Shown piece after piece: positions 55,465 to 64,000 of a stretch of DNA of 64,000 bases. The position numbers and the translations under genes are program-made. Position 1 is the stretch's first letter, and the number at the start of each line of letters is the position of its first letter. The notes beneath the pieces are model-generated. The model was given only the letters and a program-made list of their open reading frames with translations, searched no databases and was not told the DNA's origin. The stretch is from Streptococcus sp. Marseille-P6264 (GTDB lineage Bacteria > Bacillota > Bacilli > Lactobacillales > Streptococcaceae), in assembly GCF_902460355.1 (NCBI RefSeq), contig NZ_CABPTO010000001.1, positions 372,001-436,000 on the forward strand, given 5' to 3'.

Positions 55465-56175
55465 TTATCCAAATAGTGACGCTAAAGCGTTTAGATTTCC
55501 GAGCATAAGTAGAATTCCCATAAGAATGATGAGAACTCCGCCGATTTTCTTAAGCGTTCCCATATAAGGTTTGAGTTTTGCAAAGCGCTGTAATACCCAG
55601 CCAGAAGCTAAAGCCATTGCTAGAAAAGGAAGGGCTAATCCGAGTGTATAAACCAACATAAGTAAGCCTCCTTGAAGAGCACCGTTTCCACCAGAAGCAG
55701 CAATCGCTAATACAGAGCTCAGAACAGGCCCAACACAGGGGGTCCAACCAAAGCTAAAAGTAATCCCTAAAGTGAAGGCATTAAGCAAGTCACTCCGTTT
55801 GCTATTCTGTTTAAACTGGATGCTTTTTTGCTTTTGCAGCTGCTGGATATTGATGACGCCCGTTTGGTGGATTCCCAATAGTATGACAATTCCACCCAAA
55901 AGATAGCGAAACCAAGGGGCGTATAGGACTTGCCCTAGAGCACCAGCACCATAGCCCAAGACTAAAAATACAGTCGACAATCCCGCTATAAAACAGAGTG
56001 TTTTGACCATCCCGTACCAAGAAACCTCTCGTCCTAGAATCTTGAATGTTCTCGACTGGTCTTCATCTAGTAAGATTCCTACATAAACCGGCATAAGCGG
56101 TAAGATACAAGGGGAGAAAAAGGAAAGAATCCCTGCCAGAAAAACTGAAATAAAGAACAAAAAACTTGTAGCCAT
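55465..56175 (-). CDS. ccdA: CcdA-type thiol-disulfide transmembrane electron carrier, copy 2
   Basis: A 236-residue six-helix paralogue of the protein at 49802, with the Cys sites FFSPCILPLMPVYVG and FGWTPCVGPVLSSVLA. It should pass electrons to TlpA copy 2. The order here is ccdA-Met-rich lipoprotein-tlpA-msrAB. The two CcdA copies are similar along their full length, including the DEDQSRTFK / DEEEPREVK loop, so they come from a duplication of the pair. Confidence 0.92.
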   Translation of the reverse strand: MATSFLFFISVFLAGILSFFSPCILPLMPVYVGILLDEDQSRTFKILGREVSWYGMVKTLCFIAGLSTVFLVLGYGAGALGQVLYAPWFRYLLGGIVILLGIHQTGVINIQQLQKQKSIQFKQNSKRSDLLNAFTLGITFSFGWTPCVGPVLSSVLAIAASGGNGALQGGLLMLVYTLGLALPFLAMALASGWVLQRFAKLKPYMGTLKKIGGVLIILMGILLMLGNLNALASLFG

Positions 56176-56317
56176 TTCAAAAACCTCTCGATCATTTTCT
56201 GACTATAGTATAAAATAAAAATCCCCCTAAAAATAGGGAGATAGATTTGGAAAAACTTGAATTTGGTTTTATCTTTTCTACACCATGAGTTGAAAGCATT
56301 CACCACTGACTGAGGAT

Positions 56318-57352
56318 CTATGTTAAGTTGAGAGCAAATGTAAAGGTGCTTCCTAGGCCATACTGGCTTTCGACTGTAATTTCTCCACCCAGCTGATGAG
56401 CCAACTCACGCGCAATCGCAAGCCCCAGACCATGGCCACCTGTCTTCATATTACGTGAAGTTTCCACACGGTAAAGGCGTTTAAAAATCTTATCCAAATC
56501 CTCGGGAGCAATGCCCTGTCCTTCATCTTTCACACTGATTGTCAAGACTTGCTCAGTTAATTGAGCCGTAACCTCGATTTTAGTTCCTGGGTCTGAATAC
56601 TTAAAAGCATTATTTAGCAAGTTGACCAAGATACGGGAAAGTTTGTCATAATGACTCTTAATTTTTGCTGACTCAGGAGACACTTGAATGTAAATGTCCC
56701 GCTCTTCCTGCTCAATCAAGAGTTGAAATTCACTCATAGCCTCGATCAAAAGCTGGTCTATAAAGACTATTTCGGCTTCTCCATCTGATTCTGATCGAGG
56801 CTGGGCATTAAGAGTCAAAACATCCAATTCTTCCACTAGTTTATTTAAACGCTCTGTCTGACGACTAATGGTTGTTAAATAATGAATCTGCTCCTCTTCC
56901 TTGATCACTCCATCCAAAATACCCTCCACAGTCGCCTGAATAGAGGTGATGGGAGTTTTAATATCGTGAGAAAGCTGGGCAATCATCATTCCCTTTTCGC
57001 GCTCACTTTCATCAAGTGATGCAAACGTTTCTTGCAAGTTATGAGACATATCATTAAAAGCCTGACCCAACTCCTGAAATTCAATAGGCCCTTTGGCTTC
57101 AATCTCTGTTCCAAAATCCTTGCTGGCTATATCCTGGGCTTGTTTTTTCAAATGCCGAAGAGAAGAAAATACTGGCGATAAAAGAATGAGACTGACTGCT
57201 GCTCCAATAAAACTAGCAATTAAGGTCATTCCAACTAGAAAATCAATCTCACTTTTCACGATCAACATTCGCTGAACTGCCCAGAACACGAGCAAAATGG
57301 TTAATAGACTAGAAATCAGATATCCTACTAGAATATAACTTTTTAATTTCAT
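56318..57352 (-). CDS. SaeS/HK08-like intramembrane-sensing histidine kinase
   Basis: A 344-residue kinase with two N-terminal membrane helices (about 6-28 and 38-60) joined by only about nine outside residues, the layout of intramembrane-sensing kinases such as SaeS. HAMP follows, then the H-box QLSHDIKTPITSIQATVEGIL and the ATP domain NLLNNAFKYSDPGTKI, VKDEGQGIAPEDLDKIF and GGHGLGLAIARELA. It overlaps its regulator gene by 4 bp. The neighbouring PavB-type gene points to orthology with pneumococcal TCS08. Confidence 0.9.
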   Translation of the reverse strand: MKLKSYILVGYLISSLLTILLVFWAVQRMLIVKSEIDFLVGMTLIASFIGAAVSLILLSPVFSSLRHLKKQAQDIASKDFGTEIEAKGPIEFQELGQAFNDMSHNLQETFASLDESEREKGMMIAQLSHDIKTPITSIQATVEGILDGVIKEEEQIHYLTTISRQTERLNKLVEELDVLTLNAQPRSESDGEAEIVFIDQLLIEAMSEFQLLIEQEERDIYIQVSPESAKIKSHYDKLSRILVNLLNNAFKYSDPGTKIEVTAQLTEQVLTISVKDEGQGIAPEDLDKIFKRLYRVETSRNMKTGGHGLGLAIARELAHQLGGEITVESQYGLGSTFTFALNLT

Positions 57353-58047
57353 TTTATACCTCGTGGCCTTTCCATTTTATACCCCAGACCCCAGACAGTT
57401 TTGATGGCAGGAGTGTCTGAACTGGCATACTTGGTCAATTCTTGTCTGAGTGCATGGATATGAACATTAAGGGTATTGGTGTCATCTACATAGTCTTCCT
57501 GCCACACCTTCTCGTAAAGCTCCGTCTTTGAAAAAACTCTCTCAGGATTGCTAGCTAAAATCCAGAGCAGTTCAAAGGACTTCACTGTTAATTCCAAAAA
57601 ATGCTTCCCGATGCGAACCTCATGAACCACATGATTCATCACCAAATCACCGAGCTCAATTTGTTCTGTCTCGTCCCCACGCTGAATACGACGCAAGATA
57701 TTATTGACTCTTAGAACCAGCTCGCGCGGACTGAAAGGCTTAGAGATAAAGTCATCCGCCCCCAAGCTCAAGCCATAAATCTTATCCTGCTCGCTGGTCT
57801 TAGCCGTTGTAAAGAGAAAAGGTTGATCAGGTGCGATAGACTGAACCTCACTGATAAAGTCATAACCGTCCATATTTGGCATCATGATATCTGTGATGAT
57901 CAGGTCAACAGATTTCTTTTTAAAAAGATCTAATCCCTCCACGCCATCTCGAGCCACTAAAACCTGATAGCCAGCCTGCACAAGATAGCGTTTTTGGATA
58001 TCTAGAATATCCATCTCATCATCAACGAGTAAAATTGTCTTTCCCAT
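57349..58047 (-). CDS. SaeR/RR08-like OmpR-family response regulator
   Basis: A 232-residue regulator: receiver domain with D9-D10 and phospho-acceptor D53 in DLIITDIMMPNMDG, K in PFLFTTAKTSEQDK, and a winged-helix OmpR domain with LTVKSFELLWILASNPERVFSKTELYEKVW and TLNVHIHALRQELTKY. CAGGAG precedes the ATG. It lies 80 bp after the PavB-like gene, with the palindrome at 58070-58097 between them. Known TCS08 targets include pavB, so control of its neighbour is likely. Confidence 0.92.
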   Translation of the reverse strand: MGKTILLVDDEMDILDIQKRYLVQAGYQVLVARDGVEGLDLFKKKSVDLIITDIMMPNMDGYDFISEVQSIAPDQPFLFTTAKTSEQDKIYGLSLGADDFISKPFSPRELVLRVNNILRRIQRGDETEQIELGDLVMNHVVHEVRIGKHFLELTVKSFELLWILASNPERVFSKTELYEKVWQEDYVDDTNTLNVHIHALRQELTKYASSDTPAIKTVWGLGYKMERPRGIK

Positions 58048-58065
58048 TTGCCAATCTCCTGATAA

Positions 58066-58105
58066 AAACAGTGTTATACTGGCTTTAGTATAACACTATT
58101 TTTAG
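58066..58105. terminator. Palindromic bidirectional terminator between the PavB-like gene and rr08-like gene
   Basis: Perfect 11-bp inverted repeat AGTGTTATACT/AGTATAACACT (58070-58080, 58087-58097) with a 6-nt loop and T runs on both sides. On minus, TATACT inside the first arm could also be a -10 for the regulator gene. Confidence 0.65.
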
Positions 58106-58127
58106 TAATTTTTAAATGATTTGAACC

Positions 58128-61100
58128 TTAATCTTCTTGTTTTGCTTTCAAACCTAGAAGGCTAAGAATTCCTGCCAAGGCTAGTCCTAAGAAACCAATG
58201 GTAGCTGTAGCTGTTTGAGCTTCACCAGTGTTTGGTAACGTAGGCTTATCATTTTTTTTCATTGTATCTACCATCGGCTTAGAAGTTTGGCGTTCCCCCT
58301 TCACATCAGTCATGCTATGATCCACTTCCTTCTTACCCTTAGCTGTACTCATAGAATCTGTTGCAGAAGACTTCTTATTCATCTGACCTTCTTGAGATGG
58401 TGTTGCAGAAGACTTCTTATTCATTTGACCTTCTTGAGATGGTGTTGTAGAAGGCTTCTTATTCATTTGACCTTCTTGAGATGGTGTTGTAGAAGGTTTC
58501 TTATTCATTTGACCTTCTTGAGATGGTGTTGTTGCCATTTCTTTTCCACGAAGCTGAATCGTTACTTGACGAGTCGCAACAAGATTGCTTAAATCTGGTT
58601 TGCCGTCTTTGGCGCCATAAACTTTGACAGTAGCTTGGTAACTGTGAGTGCCGTTAGCTCGAAGTTGGTCGAGAAGGGCTTGTCCATCTTTACCTGTCGT
58701 GTTGCCGTTTAAGTCTACTTCGTAGAAGTATTGACCTTTGGCCAAGCCTTCAAGCGGCAAGAGAGCTGGATTGTTCGCTGTGCCATTGTCAGACCATGGT
58801 GCTTTATCAGAAGATTTGAGCAAGAGACGCGTCAACATGCCGTCACCACCGAAAGCTTCATACGGGATGACTTGGTTAACACCAGCCAAGAATGGACCGG
58901 GAACATTCGCTTTTTCTAGATAGCTTGCTGGAACGTCAATATGGTCTTTAATATTTTTAGTAACTGAATCTTTGACTGCTTCTTTTGAAACAAGACCATT
59001 CATGTCAACCGTCACATTTTTTGTCGCAACAAGATTGCTTAAATCTGGTTTGCCGTCTTTGGCGCCATAAACTTTGACAGTAGCTTGGTAACTGTGAGTT
59101 CCGTTAGTGCGAAGTTGGTCGAGAAGGGCTTGTCCATCTTTACCTGTCGTGTTGCCGTTTAAGTCTACTTCGTAGAAGTATTGACCTTTGGCCAAGCCTT
59201 CAAGTGGCAAGAGTGCTGGGTTTTTAGCTGTACCATTGTCGGACCATGGTGCTTTATCAGAAGATTTGAGCAGGAGACGCGTCAACATGCCGTCGCCACC
59301 GAAAGCTTCATACGGGATGACTTGGTTAACACCCGCCAAGAATGGACCAGGAACATTCGCTTTTTCTAGGTAGCTAGCTGGAACGTCAATATGGTCTTTA
59401 ATATTTTTAGTAACTGAATCTTTGACTGCTTCTTTTGAAACAAGACCATTCATGTCAACCGTCACATTTTTTGTCGCAACAAGATTGCTTAAATCTGGTT
59501 TGCCGTCTTTGGCGCCATAAACTTTGACAGTAGCTTGGTAACTGTGAGTTCCGTTAGTGCGAAGTTGGTCGAGAAGGGCTTGTCCATCTTTACCTGTCGT
59601 GTTGCCGTTTAAGTCTACTTCGTAGAAGTATTGACCTTTGGCCAAGCCTTCAAGTGGCAAGAGTGCTGGGTTTTTAGCTGTACCATTGTCGGACCATGGT
59701 GCTTTATCAGAAGATTTGAGCAGGAGACGCGTCAACATGCCGTCGCCACCGAAAGCTTCATACGGGATGACTTGGTTAACACCCGCCAAGAATGGACCAG
59801 GAACATTCGCTTTTTCTAGGTAGCTAGCTGGAACGTCAATATGGTCTTTAATATTTTTAGTAACTGAATCTTTGACTGCTTCTTTTGAAACAAGACCATT
59901 CATGTCAACCGTCACATTTTTTGTCGCAACAAGATTGCTTAAATCTGGTTTGCCGTCTTTGGCGCCATAAACTTTGACAGTAGCTTGGTAACTGTGAGTT
60001 CCGTTAGTGCGAAGTTGGTCGAGAAGGGCTTGTCCATCTTTACCTGTCGTGTTGCCGTTTAAGTCTACTTCGTAGAAGTATTGACCTTTGGCCAAGCCTT
60101 CAAGTGGCAAGAGTGCTGGGTTTTTAGCTGTACCATTGTCGGACCATGGTGCTTTATCAGAAGATTTGAGCAGGAGACGCGTCAACATGCCGTCGCCACC
60201 GAAAGCTTCATACGGGATGACTTGGTTAACACCCGCCAAGAATGGACCAGGAACATTCGCTTTTTCTAGGTAGCTAGCTGGGACATCAATCATGTCTTTG
60301 ATATTGTTAACAACAGACTCTTTAACCTGAGTTGGGGTAGTCAAGCCATTCAAGTTGACATTCAAATCTTTAGTCGCTACCAGATTTGTTAAGTCAGCTT
60401 TGCCATCTTTCGCACCGTACACCTTGATGGTAGCTTTATAACTTTGAGTGCCGTTTTGTTTCAACAAGTCTAACAAGTCTTTATCTGATTTACCTTGAGT
60501 ACCTGCCAAGTCTACTTCATAGAAGTAGAGGCCTTTACCCAATTTTTCTACTGGTGGAAGGGCAGGATTTTTAGCTGAACCATTGTCTGACCATGGAGCC
60601 TTGTCAGAAGCCTTCAAGATAAGGCGAGTCAACATACCGTCGCCAGCGAAGGCTTCGTATGGGATGACTTGGTTGACACCAGCTGTGAATGGACCTGGGA
60701 AGTTGGCTTTGTCCAAGTAAGTTGCTGGAACATCTACTGTGTCTTTGGTGTTGTCGGCTACGCCTTTTTGGACTTCAGTTGGCGTAGTCAAGCCATTCAA
60801 GTTGACATCCAAATCTTTTGTTGCGACAAGATTAGTCAAATCAGCCTTACCGTCTTTAGCACCGTACACCTTGATAGTAGCTTTATAACTTTGAGTGCCG
60901 TTTTGTTTCAACAAGTCTAACAAGTCTTTATCTGATTTACCTTGAGTACCTGCCAAGTCTACTTCATAGAAGTAGAGGCCTTTACCCAATTTTTCTACTG
61001 GTGGAAGGGCAGGATTTTTAGCTGAACCATTGTCTGACCATGGAGCCTTGTCAGAAGCCTTCAAGATAAGGCGAGTCAACATACCGTCGCCAGCGAAGGC

Positions 61101-63509
61101 TTCGTATGGGATGACTTGGTTGACACCAGCTGTGAATGGACCTGGGAAGTTGGCTTTGTCCAAGTAAGTTGCTGGAACATCTACTGTGTCTTTGGTGTTG
61201 TCGGCTACGCCTTTTTGGACTTCAGTTGGCGTAGTCAAGCCATTCAAGTTGACATCCAAATCTTTTGTTGCGACAAGATTAGTCAAATCAGCCTTACCGT
61301 CTTTAGCACCGTACACCTTGATAGTAGCTTTATAACTTTGAGTGCCGTTTTGTTTCAACAAGTCTAACAAGTCTTTATCTGATTTACCTTGAGTACCTGC
61401 CAAGTCTACTTCATAGAAGTAGAGGCCTTTACCCAATTTTTCTACTGGTGGAAGGGCAGGATTTTTAGCTGAACCATTGTCTGACCATGGAGCCTTGTCA
61501 GAAGCCTTCAAGATAAGACGAGTCAACATACCGTCGCCAGCGAAGGCTTCGTATGGGATGACTTGGTTGACACCAGCTGTGAATGGACCTGGGAAGTTGG
61601 CTTTGTCCAAGTAAGTTGCTGGAACATCTACTGTGTCTTTGGTGTTGTCGGCTACGCCTTTTTGGACTTCAGTTGGCGTAGTCAAGCCATTCAAGTTGAC
61701 ATCCAAATCTTTTGTTGCGACAAGATTAGTCAAATCAGCCTTACCGTCTTTAGCACCGTACACCTTGATAGTAGCTTTATAGCTTTGAGTGCCATTTTGT
61801 TTCAACAAGTCTAACAAGTCTTTGTCAGATTTACCTTGGGTGCCTGCCAAGTCTACTTCATAGAAGTAGAGGCCTTTACCCAATTTTTCTACTGGTGGAA
61901 GAGCGGGGTTTTTAGCTGAACCATTGTCTGACCATGGAGCCTTGTCAGAGGCCTTCAAGATAAGACGAGTCAACATACCGTCACCAGCGAAGAATTCGTA
62001 TGGGATGACTTGGTTGACACCAGCTGTGAATGGACCTGGGAAGTTGGCTTTGTCCAAGTAAGTTGCTGGAACATCTACTGTGTCTTTGGTGTTGTCGGCT
62101 ACGCCTTTTTGGACTTCAGTTGGCGTAGTCAAGCCATTCAAGTTGACATCCAAATCTTTTGTTGCGACAAGATTAGTCAAATCAGCCTTACCGTCTTTAG
62201 CACCGTACACCTTGATAGTAGCTTTATAGCTTTGAGTGCCATTTTGTTTCAACAAGTCTAACAAGTCTTTGTCAGATTTACCTTGGGTGCCTGCCAAGTC
62301 TACTTCATAGAAGTAGAGGCCTTTACCCAATTTTTCTACTGGTGGAAGAGCGGGGTTTTTAGCTGAACCATTGTCTGACCATGGAGCCTTGTCAGAGGCC
62401 TTCAAGATAAGACGAGTCAACATACCGTCACCAGCGAAGAATTCGTATGGAATGACTTGGTTGACACCAGCTGTGAATGGACCTGGGAAGTTGGCTTTGT
62501 CCAAGTAAGTTGCTGGAACATCTACTGTGTCTTTGGTGTTGTCGGCTACGCCTTTTTGGACTTCAGTTGGCGTAGTCAAGCCATTCAAGTTGACATCCAA
62601 ATCTTTTGTTGCGACAAGATTAGTCAAATCAGCCTTACCGTCTTTAGCACCGTACACCTTGATAGTAGCTTTATAGCTTTGAGTGCCATTTTGTTTCAAC
62701 AAGTCTAACAAGTCTTTGTCAGATTTACCTTGGGTGCCTGCCAAGTCTACTTCATAGAAGTAGAGGCCTTTACCCAATTTTTCTACTGGTGGAAGAGCGG
62801 GGTTTTTAGCTGAACCATTGTCTGACCATGGAGCCTTGTCAGAGGCCTTCAAGATAAGACGAGTCAACATACCGTCACCAGCGAAGAATTCGTATGGAAT
62901 GACTTGGTTGACACCAGCTGTGAATGGACCTGGGAAGTTGGCTTTGTCCAAGTAAGTTGCTGGAACATCTACTGTATCTTTAGTATTCTCAGCAACGCCT
63001 TTTTTAACTTCCTCTGGAGTTGTTACTGATTGAGGAGTAGTCGCTTCACGGTCTTGTTTTGAAACTGCATTAGGAGTTGCCACTGGCTTAGCTTCTTCTT
63101 CTTTTGGTTTGTTAACTTCCGACATAACCTTTTCTTCTTTTGGTTCGTTAACTTCCGGCATAACCTCTTCTTCTTTTGGTTTTACAACTTCTTCCTTAGG
63201 AGCTAGGCTAGACTTGTCTGAAGAATTAGTCTCATCGACTACTTCCTTTGGAGTTGGAGTCGTCTGATTTGCAGGAAGAGCTGAATCTACAGCTTCTTTG
63301 AGAACTGTCTCTGGCAACTCATTCTTTTCTACTGATGATGAATCTACTTGAAGAACTGGAGCAGGAGTTGAAGTGAGAACATCTGCATGCACAGTGTTTG
63401 GTTGTCCAACTAGCAAAAAGAAACCACTAGCAACCACGACGGAAGCCACACCCACGCTTAAACGACGGATTGACCAACGAGTATACTTTTGATTTGGATT
63501 GAATTTCAT
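58128..63509 (-). CDS. pavB: PavB-like LPXTG surface adhesin with ten SSURE repeats
   Basis: A 1793-residue wall-anchored adhesin. A YSIRK-type signal (TRWSIRRLSVGVASVVV, 11-27) leads to a Glu/Lys/Pro-rich region (about 45-165). Then ten SSURE (fibronectin/plasminogen-binding) repeats follow: six of 149 residues (units with PFTAGVNQVIPYE) and four of 150 residues (PFLAGVNQVIPYEAFGGDG). A tail of four 14-residue repeats (TTPSQEGQMNKKPS type), LPNTG at 1758-1762, a membrane helix and KAKQED complete it. Within each subfamily the units are almost identical in DNA. AAAGGAG precedes the ATG, and a possible -10 (TATACT, 63545-63550) lies upstream. Control by the adjacent TCS is likely. Confidence 0.93.
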   Translation of the reverse strand: MKFNPNQKYTRWSIRRLSVGVASVVVASGFFLLVGQPNTVHADVLTSTPAPVLQVDSSSVEKNELPETVLKEAVDSALPANQTTPTPKEVVDETNSSDKSSLAPKEEVVKPKEEEVMPEVNEPKEEKVMSEVNKPKEEEAKPVATPNAVSKQDREATTPQSVTTPEEVKKGVAENTKDTVDVPATYLDKANFPGPFTAGVNQVIPYEFFAGDGMLTRLILKASDKAPWSDNGSAKNPALPPVEKLGKGLYFYEVDLAGTQGKSDKDLLDLLKQNGTQSYKATIKVYGAKDGKADLTNLVATKDLDVNLNGLTTPTEVQKGVADNTKDTVDVPATYLDKANFPGPFTAGVNQVIPYEFFAGDGMLTRLILKASDKAPWSDNGSAKNPALPPVEKLGKGLYFYEVDLAGTQGKSDKDLLDLLKQNGTQSYKATIKVYGAKDGKADLTNLVATKDLDVNLNGLTTPTEVQKGVADNTKDTVDVPATYLDKANFPGPFTAGVNQVIPYEFFAGDGMLTRLILKASDKAPWSDNGSAKNPALPPVEKLGKGLYFYEVDLAGTQGKSDKDLLDLLKQNGTQSYKATIKVYGAKDGKADLTNLVATKDLDVNLNGLTTPTEVQKGVADNTKDTVDVPATYLDKANFPGPFTAGVNQVIPYEAFAGDGMLTRLILKASDKAPWSDNGSAKNPALPPVEKLGKGLYFYEVDLAGTQGKSDKDLLDLLKQNGTQSYKATIKVYGAKDGKADLTNLVATKDLDVNLNGLTTPTEVQKGVADNTKDTVDVPATYLDKANFPGPFTAGVNQVIPYEAFAGDGMLTRLILKASDKAPWSDNGSAKNPALPPVEKLGKGLYFYEVDLAGTQGKSDKDLLDLLKQNGTQSYKATIKVYGAKDGKADLTNLVATKDLDVNLNGLTTPTEVQKGVADNTKDTVDVPATYLDKANFPGPFTAGVNQVIPYEAFAGDGMLTRLILKASDKAPWSDNGSAKNPALPPVEKLGKGLYFYEVDLAGTQGKSDKDLLDLLKQNGTQSYKATIKVYGAKDGKADLTNLVATKDLNVNLNGLTTPTQVKESVVNNIKDMIDVPASYLEKANVPGPFLAGVNQVIPYEAFGGDGMLTRLLLKSSDKAPWSDNGTAKNPALLPLEGLAKGQYFYEVDLNGNTTGKDGQALLDQLRTNGTHSYQATVKVYGAKDGKPDLSNLVATKNVTVDMNGLVSKEAVKDSVTKNIKDHIDVPASYLEKANVPGPFLAGVNQVIPYEAFGGDGMLTRLLLKSSDKAPWSDNGTAKNPALLPLEGLAKGQYFYEVDLNGNTTGKDGQALLDQLRTNGTHSYQATVKVYGAKDGKPDLSNLVATKNVTVDMNGLVSKEAVKDSVTKNIKDHIDVPASYLEKANVPGPFLAGVNQVIPYEAFGGDGMLTRLLLKSSDKAPWSDNGTAKNPALLPLEGLAKGQYFYEVDLNGNTTGKDGQALLDQLRTNGTHSYQATVKVYGAKDGKPDLSNLVATKNVTVDMNGLVSKEAVKDSVTKNIKDHIDVPASYLEKANVPGPFLAGVNQVIPYEAFGGDGMLTRLLLKSSDKAPWSDNGTANNPALLPLEGLAKGQYFYEVDLNGNTTGKDGQALLDQLRANGTHSYQATVKVYGAKDGKPDLSNLVATRQVTIQLRGKEMATTPSQEGQMNKKPSTTPSQEGQMNKKPSTTPSQEGQMNKKSSATPSQEGQMNKKSSATDSMSTAKGKKEVDHSMTDVKGERQTSKPMVDTMKKNDKPTLPNTGEAQTATATIGFLGLALAGILSLLGLKAKQED
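58361..58535 (-). repeat. Four 42-bp tandem repeats in the wall-spanning tail of the PavB-like gene
   Basis: Four copies encoding TTPSQEGQMNKKPS or the variant with SSA. They differ only at a few bases and can change number by slippage. Confidence 0.85.
58540..60323 (-). repeat. Array of four 450-bp SSURE repeats (subfamily B)
   Basis: Units recur every 450 bp (for example at 59181, 59631 and 60081). The three inner copies are nearly identical; the first unit differs at its start and the last has single changes (NNPALL, RANGTHS). Confidence 0.85.
60324..63006 (-). repeat. Array of six 447-bp SSURE repeats (subfamily A)
   Basis: Units recur every 447 bp (60669, 61116, 61563, 62010, 62457). 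The three N-terminal units read VIPYEFFAGDG and the other three VIPYEAFAGDG; otherwise they are almost the same. Boundaries are approximate. Confidence 0.85.
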
Positions 63510-63713
63510 AGGATTCTCCTTTGGTTTGTTTTTTTATTGACTCTAGTATAATCCCCTAAGATTAAAAAGGAATAAGAAAAAATTAAAATTTTTCTTAAAT
63601 CCTTCTTATAAAATGCTTATATCGCCTTATCACTCATCAAAAACCAGATTAAAGTACTTCATCAAATATTCCTAGGCATCATCAGTAATCACCTACTACA
63701 ATTGACAATGAAT

Positions 63714-63739
63714 CAAAAAAATCCATCACTTTCGTGATG
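63714..63739 (-). terminator. Rho-independent terminator of the BrnQ-like gene
   Basis: CATCAC-GAAA-GTGATG stem-loop on minus with seven T residues, 12 bp past the stop at 63751. Between it and the PavB-like start (63510-63713) no gene is seen. Confidence 0.8.
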
Positions 63740-63750
63740 AATTTTAGTTC

Positions 63751-64000
63751 TTATACTTCAAATTCAAATGCTTCACCTTTTTGCTTGTTTGGCAAAAGGA
63801 GCGAGAGCAAGATTCCAACCAGAGCCGGCAGCAACCAAGGTAGAGAAGCTTGTGCAAATGGCAGAGCATTGACCAGATTGAGAATTGCAGTTAGCTTGAA
63901 TTGTCGTCCCAAAATGCTAGCAAAAGCAATTAGCGTCACCACTGCTATGGCCAACTGCATTCCTGGTTTAGAAAGTGGTAAAAAGCGATTAACCATAACA
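63751..64000 (-). CDS. brnQ: Probable branched-chain amino acid carrier BrnQ, C-terminal part
   Basis: The frame enters from beyond the window edge and ends at 63751, giving the last ~83 residues. They hold two to three hydrophobic segments (GMQLAIAVVTLIAFASILG and LPWLLPALVGILLSLLLP) and a charged end, KQKGEAFEFEV. The pattern fits the C-terminus of LIVCS-family carriers such as BrnQ, but the part seen is short, so the name is tentative. It would import Leu, Ile and Val with cations. Confidence 0.55.
   Translation of the reverse strand, partial: VMVNRFLPLSKPGMQLAIAVVTLIAFASILGRQFKLTAILNLVNALPFAQASLPWLLPALVGILLSLLLPNKQKGEAFEFEV

Noticed and set aside
58287..62708. Many repeated plus-strand open frames inside the pavB-like gene (for example 60669, 61116, 61563)
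   Set aside because: They recur with the repeat period and are antisense shadows of the SSURE repeats. They have no ribosome binding sites.
58540..63006. Possible CRISPR-like periodicity
   Set aside because: The period is about 450 bp and entirely coding, with no spacers or short repeats.

Overview
The window is a 64 kb chromosomal segment of a low-GC Firmicute, almost certainly an oral Streptococcus of the mitis/sanguinis group. The evidence is a PavB-like SSURE-repeat surface protein with a YSIRK-type signal beside a SaeRS/TCS08-like two-component system, streptococcal gene order (tdk-prfA-prmC-tsaC-glyA-nucleoid protein-Pvaa-like lysozyme; aroA-aroK-pheA-LCP; dnaX with a GAF-type Met sulfoxide reductase), and perfect CcpA cre sites. 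Species cannot be settled from the sequence alone. Nearly all genes are on the minus strand; only a tautomerase and a three-gene flavin operon are on plus.

Layout. 1-3.4 kb: a partial Mga-type regulator and a run of small poorly known proteins, including a 58-aa two-helix protein and a lipoprotein. 3.6-6 kb: a cre-controlled neopullulanase and a membrane protein. 6.0-9.8 kb: a collapsed prophage next to the 3' end of rlmD, with an intact portal gene, a 5'-truncated terminase and, between them, a 162-aa gene with its own operator-flanked promoter. 9.8-24 kb: housekeeping genes (rlmD, LCP protein, aromatic amino acid synthesis, dnaX, msrC, glyA, tsaC, prmC, prfA, tdk). 24.5-31.8 kb: an acetoin/pyruvate dehydrogenase operon behind an unusual Clp ATPase, with cre-like sites. 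32-36.6 kb: a MATE pump and purine salvage (guanine-type riboswitch, xpt, pbuX, guaC). 36.9-41.6 kb: an iron-uptake island (efeM-efeB-efeU) with its own tatC-tatA, needed because EfeB has a twin-arginine signal. 41.7-45.9 kb: a ClC transporter, a PrsW-type membrane protease and NADH oxidase.

46.1-48.9 kb is the most interesting part. A cytosolic ApbE flavin transferase is followed by two paralogous NAD(P)H:FMN reductase-fold proteins. The second carries a PAS-like domain and a glycine-rich tail that ends with two tandem ApbE-type flavinylation motifs (DASSGAS and DATSGAS). This suggests a cytoplasmic, covalently flavinylated redox or sensor protein made in one operon with its own modifying enzyme, divergent from nox.

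49-56 kb is an extracellular thiol/methionine repair region: two CcdA-TlpA pairs, a membrane-anchored MsrAB, a YesMN-type two-component system, and a small lipoprotein whose mature part is about one-sixth methionine. 56.3-63.5 kb holds the SaeRS/TCS08-like pair and the PavB-like protein with ten SSURE repeats in two subfamilies. The window ends in the C-terminus of a probable BrnQ transporter.

Four copies of a ~175-bp structured intergenic repeat lie close to minus-strand stop codons at 33.4, 36.7, 49.1 and 50.7 kb. They share three hairpins and show an apparently compensatory change in one copy.
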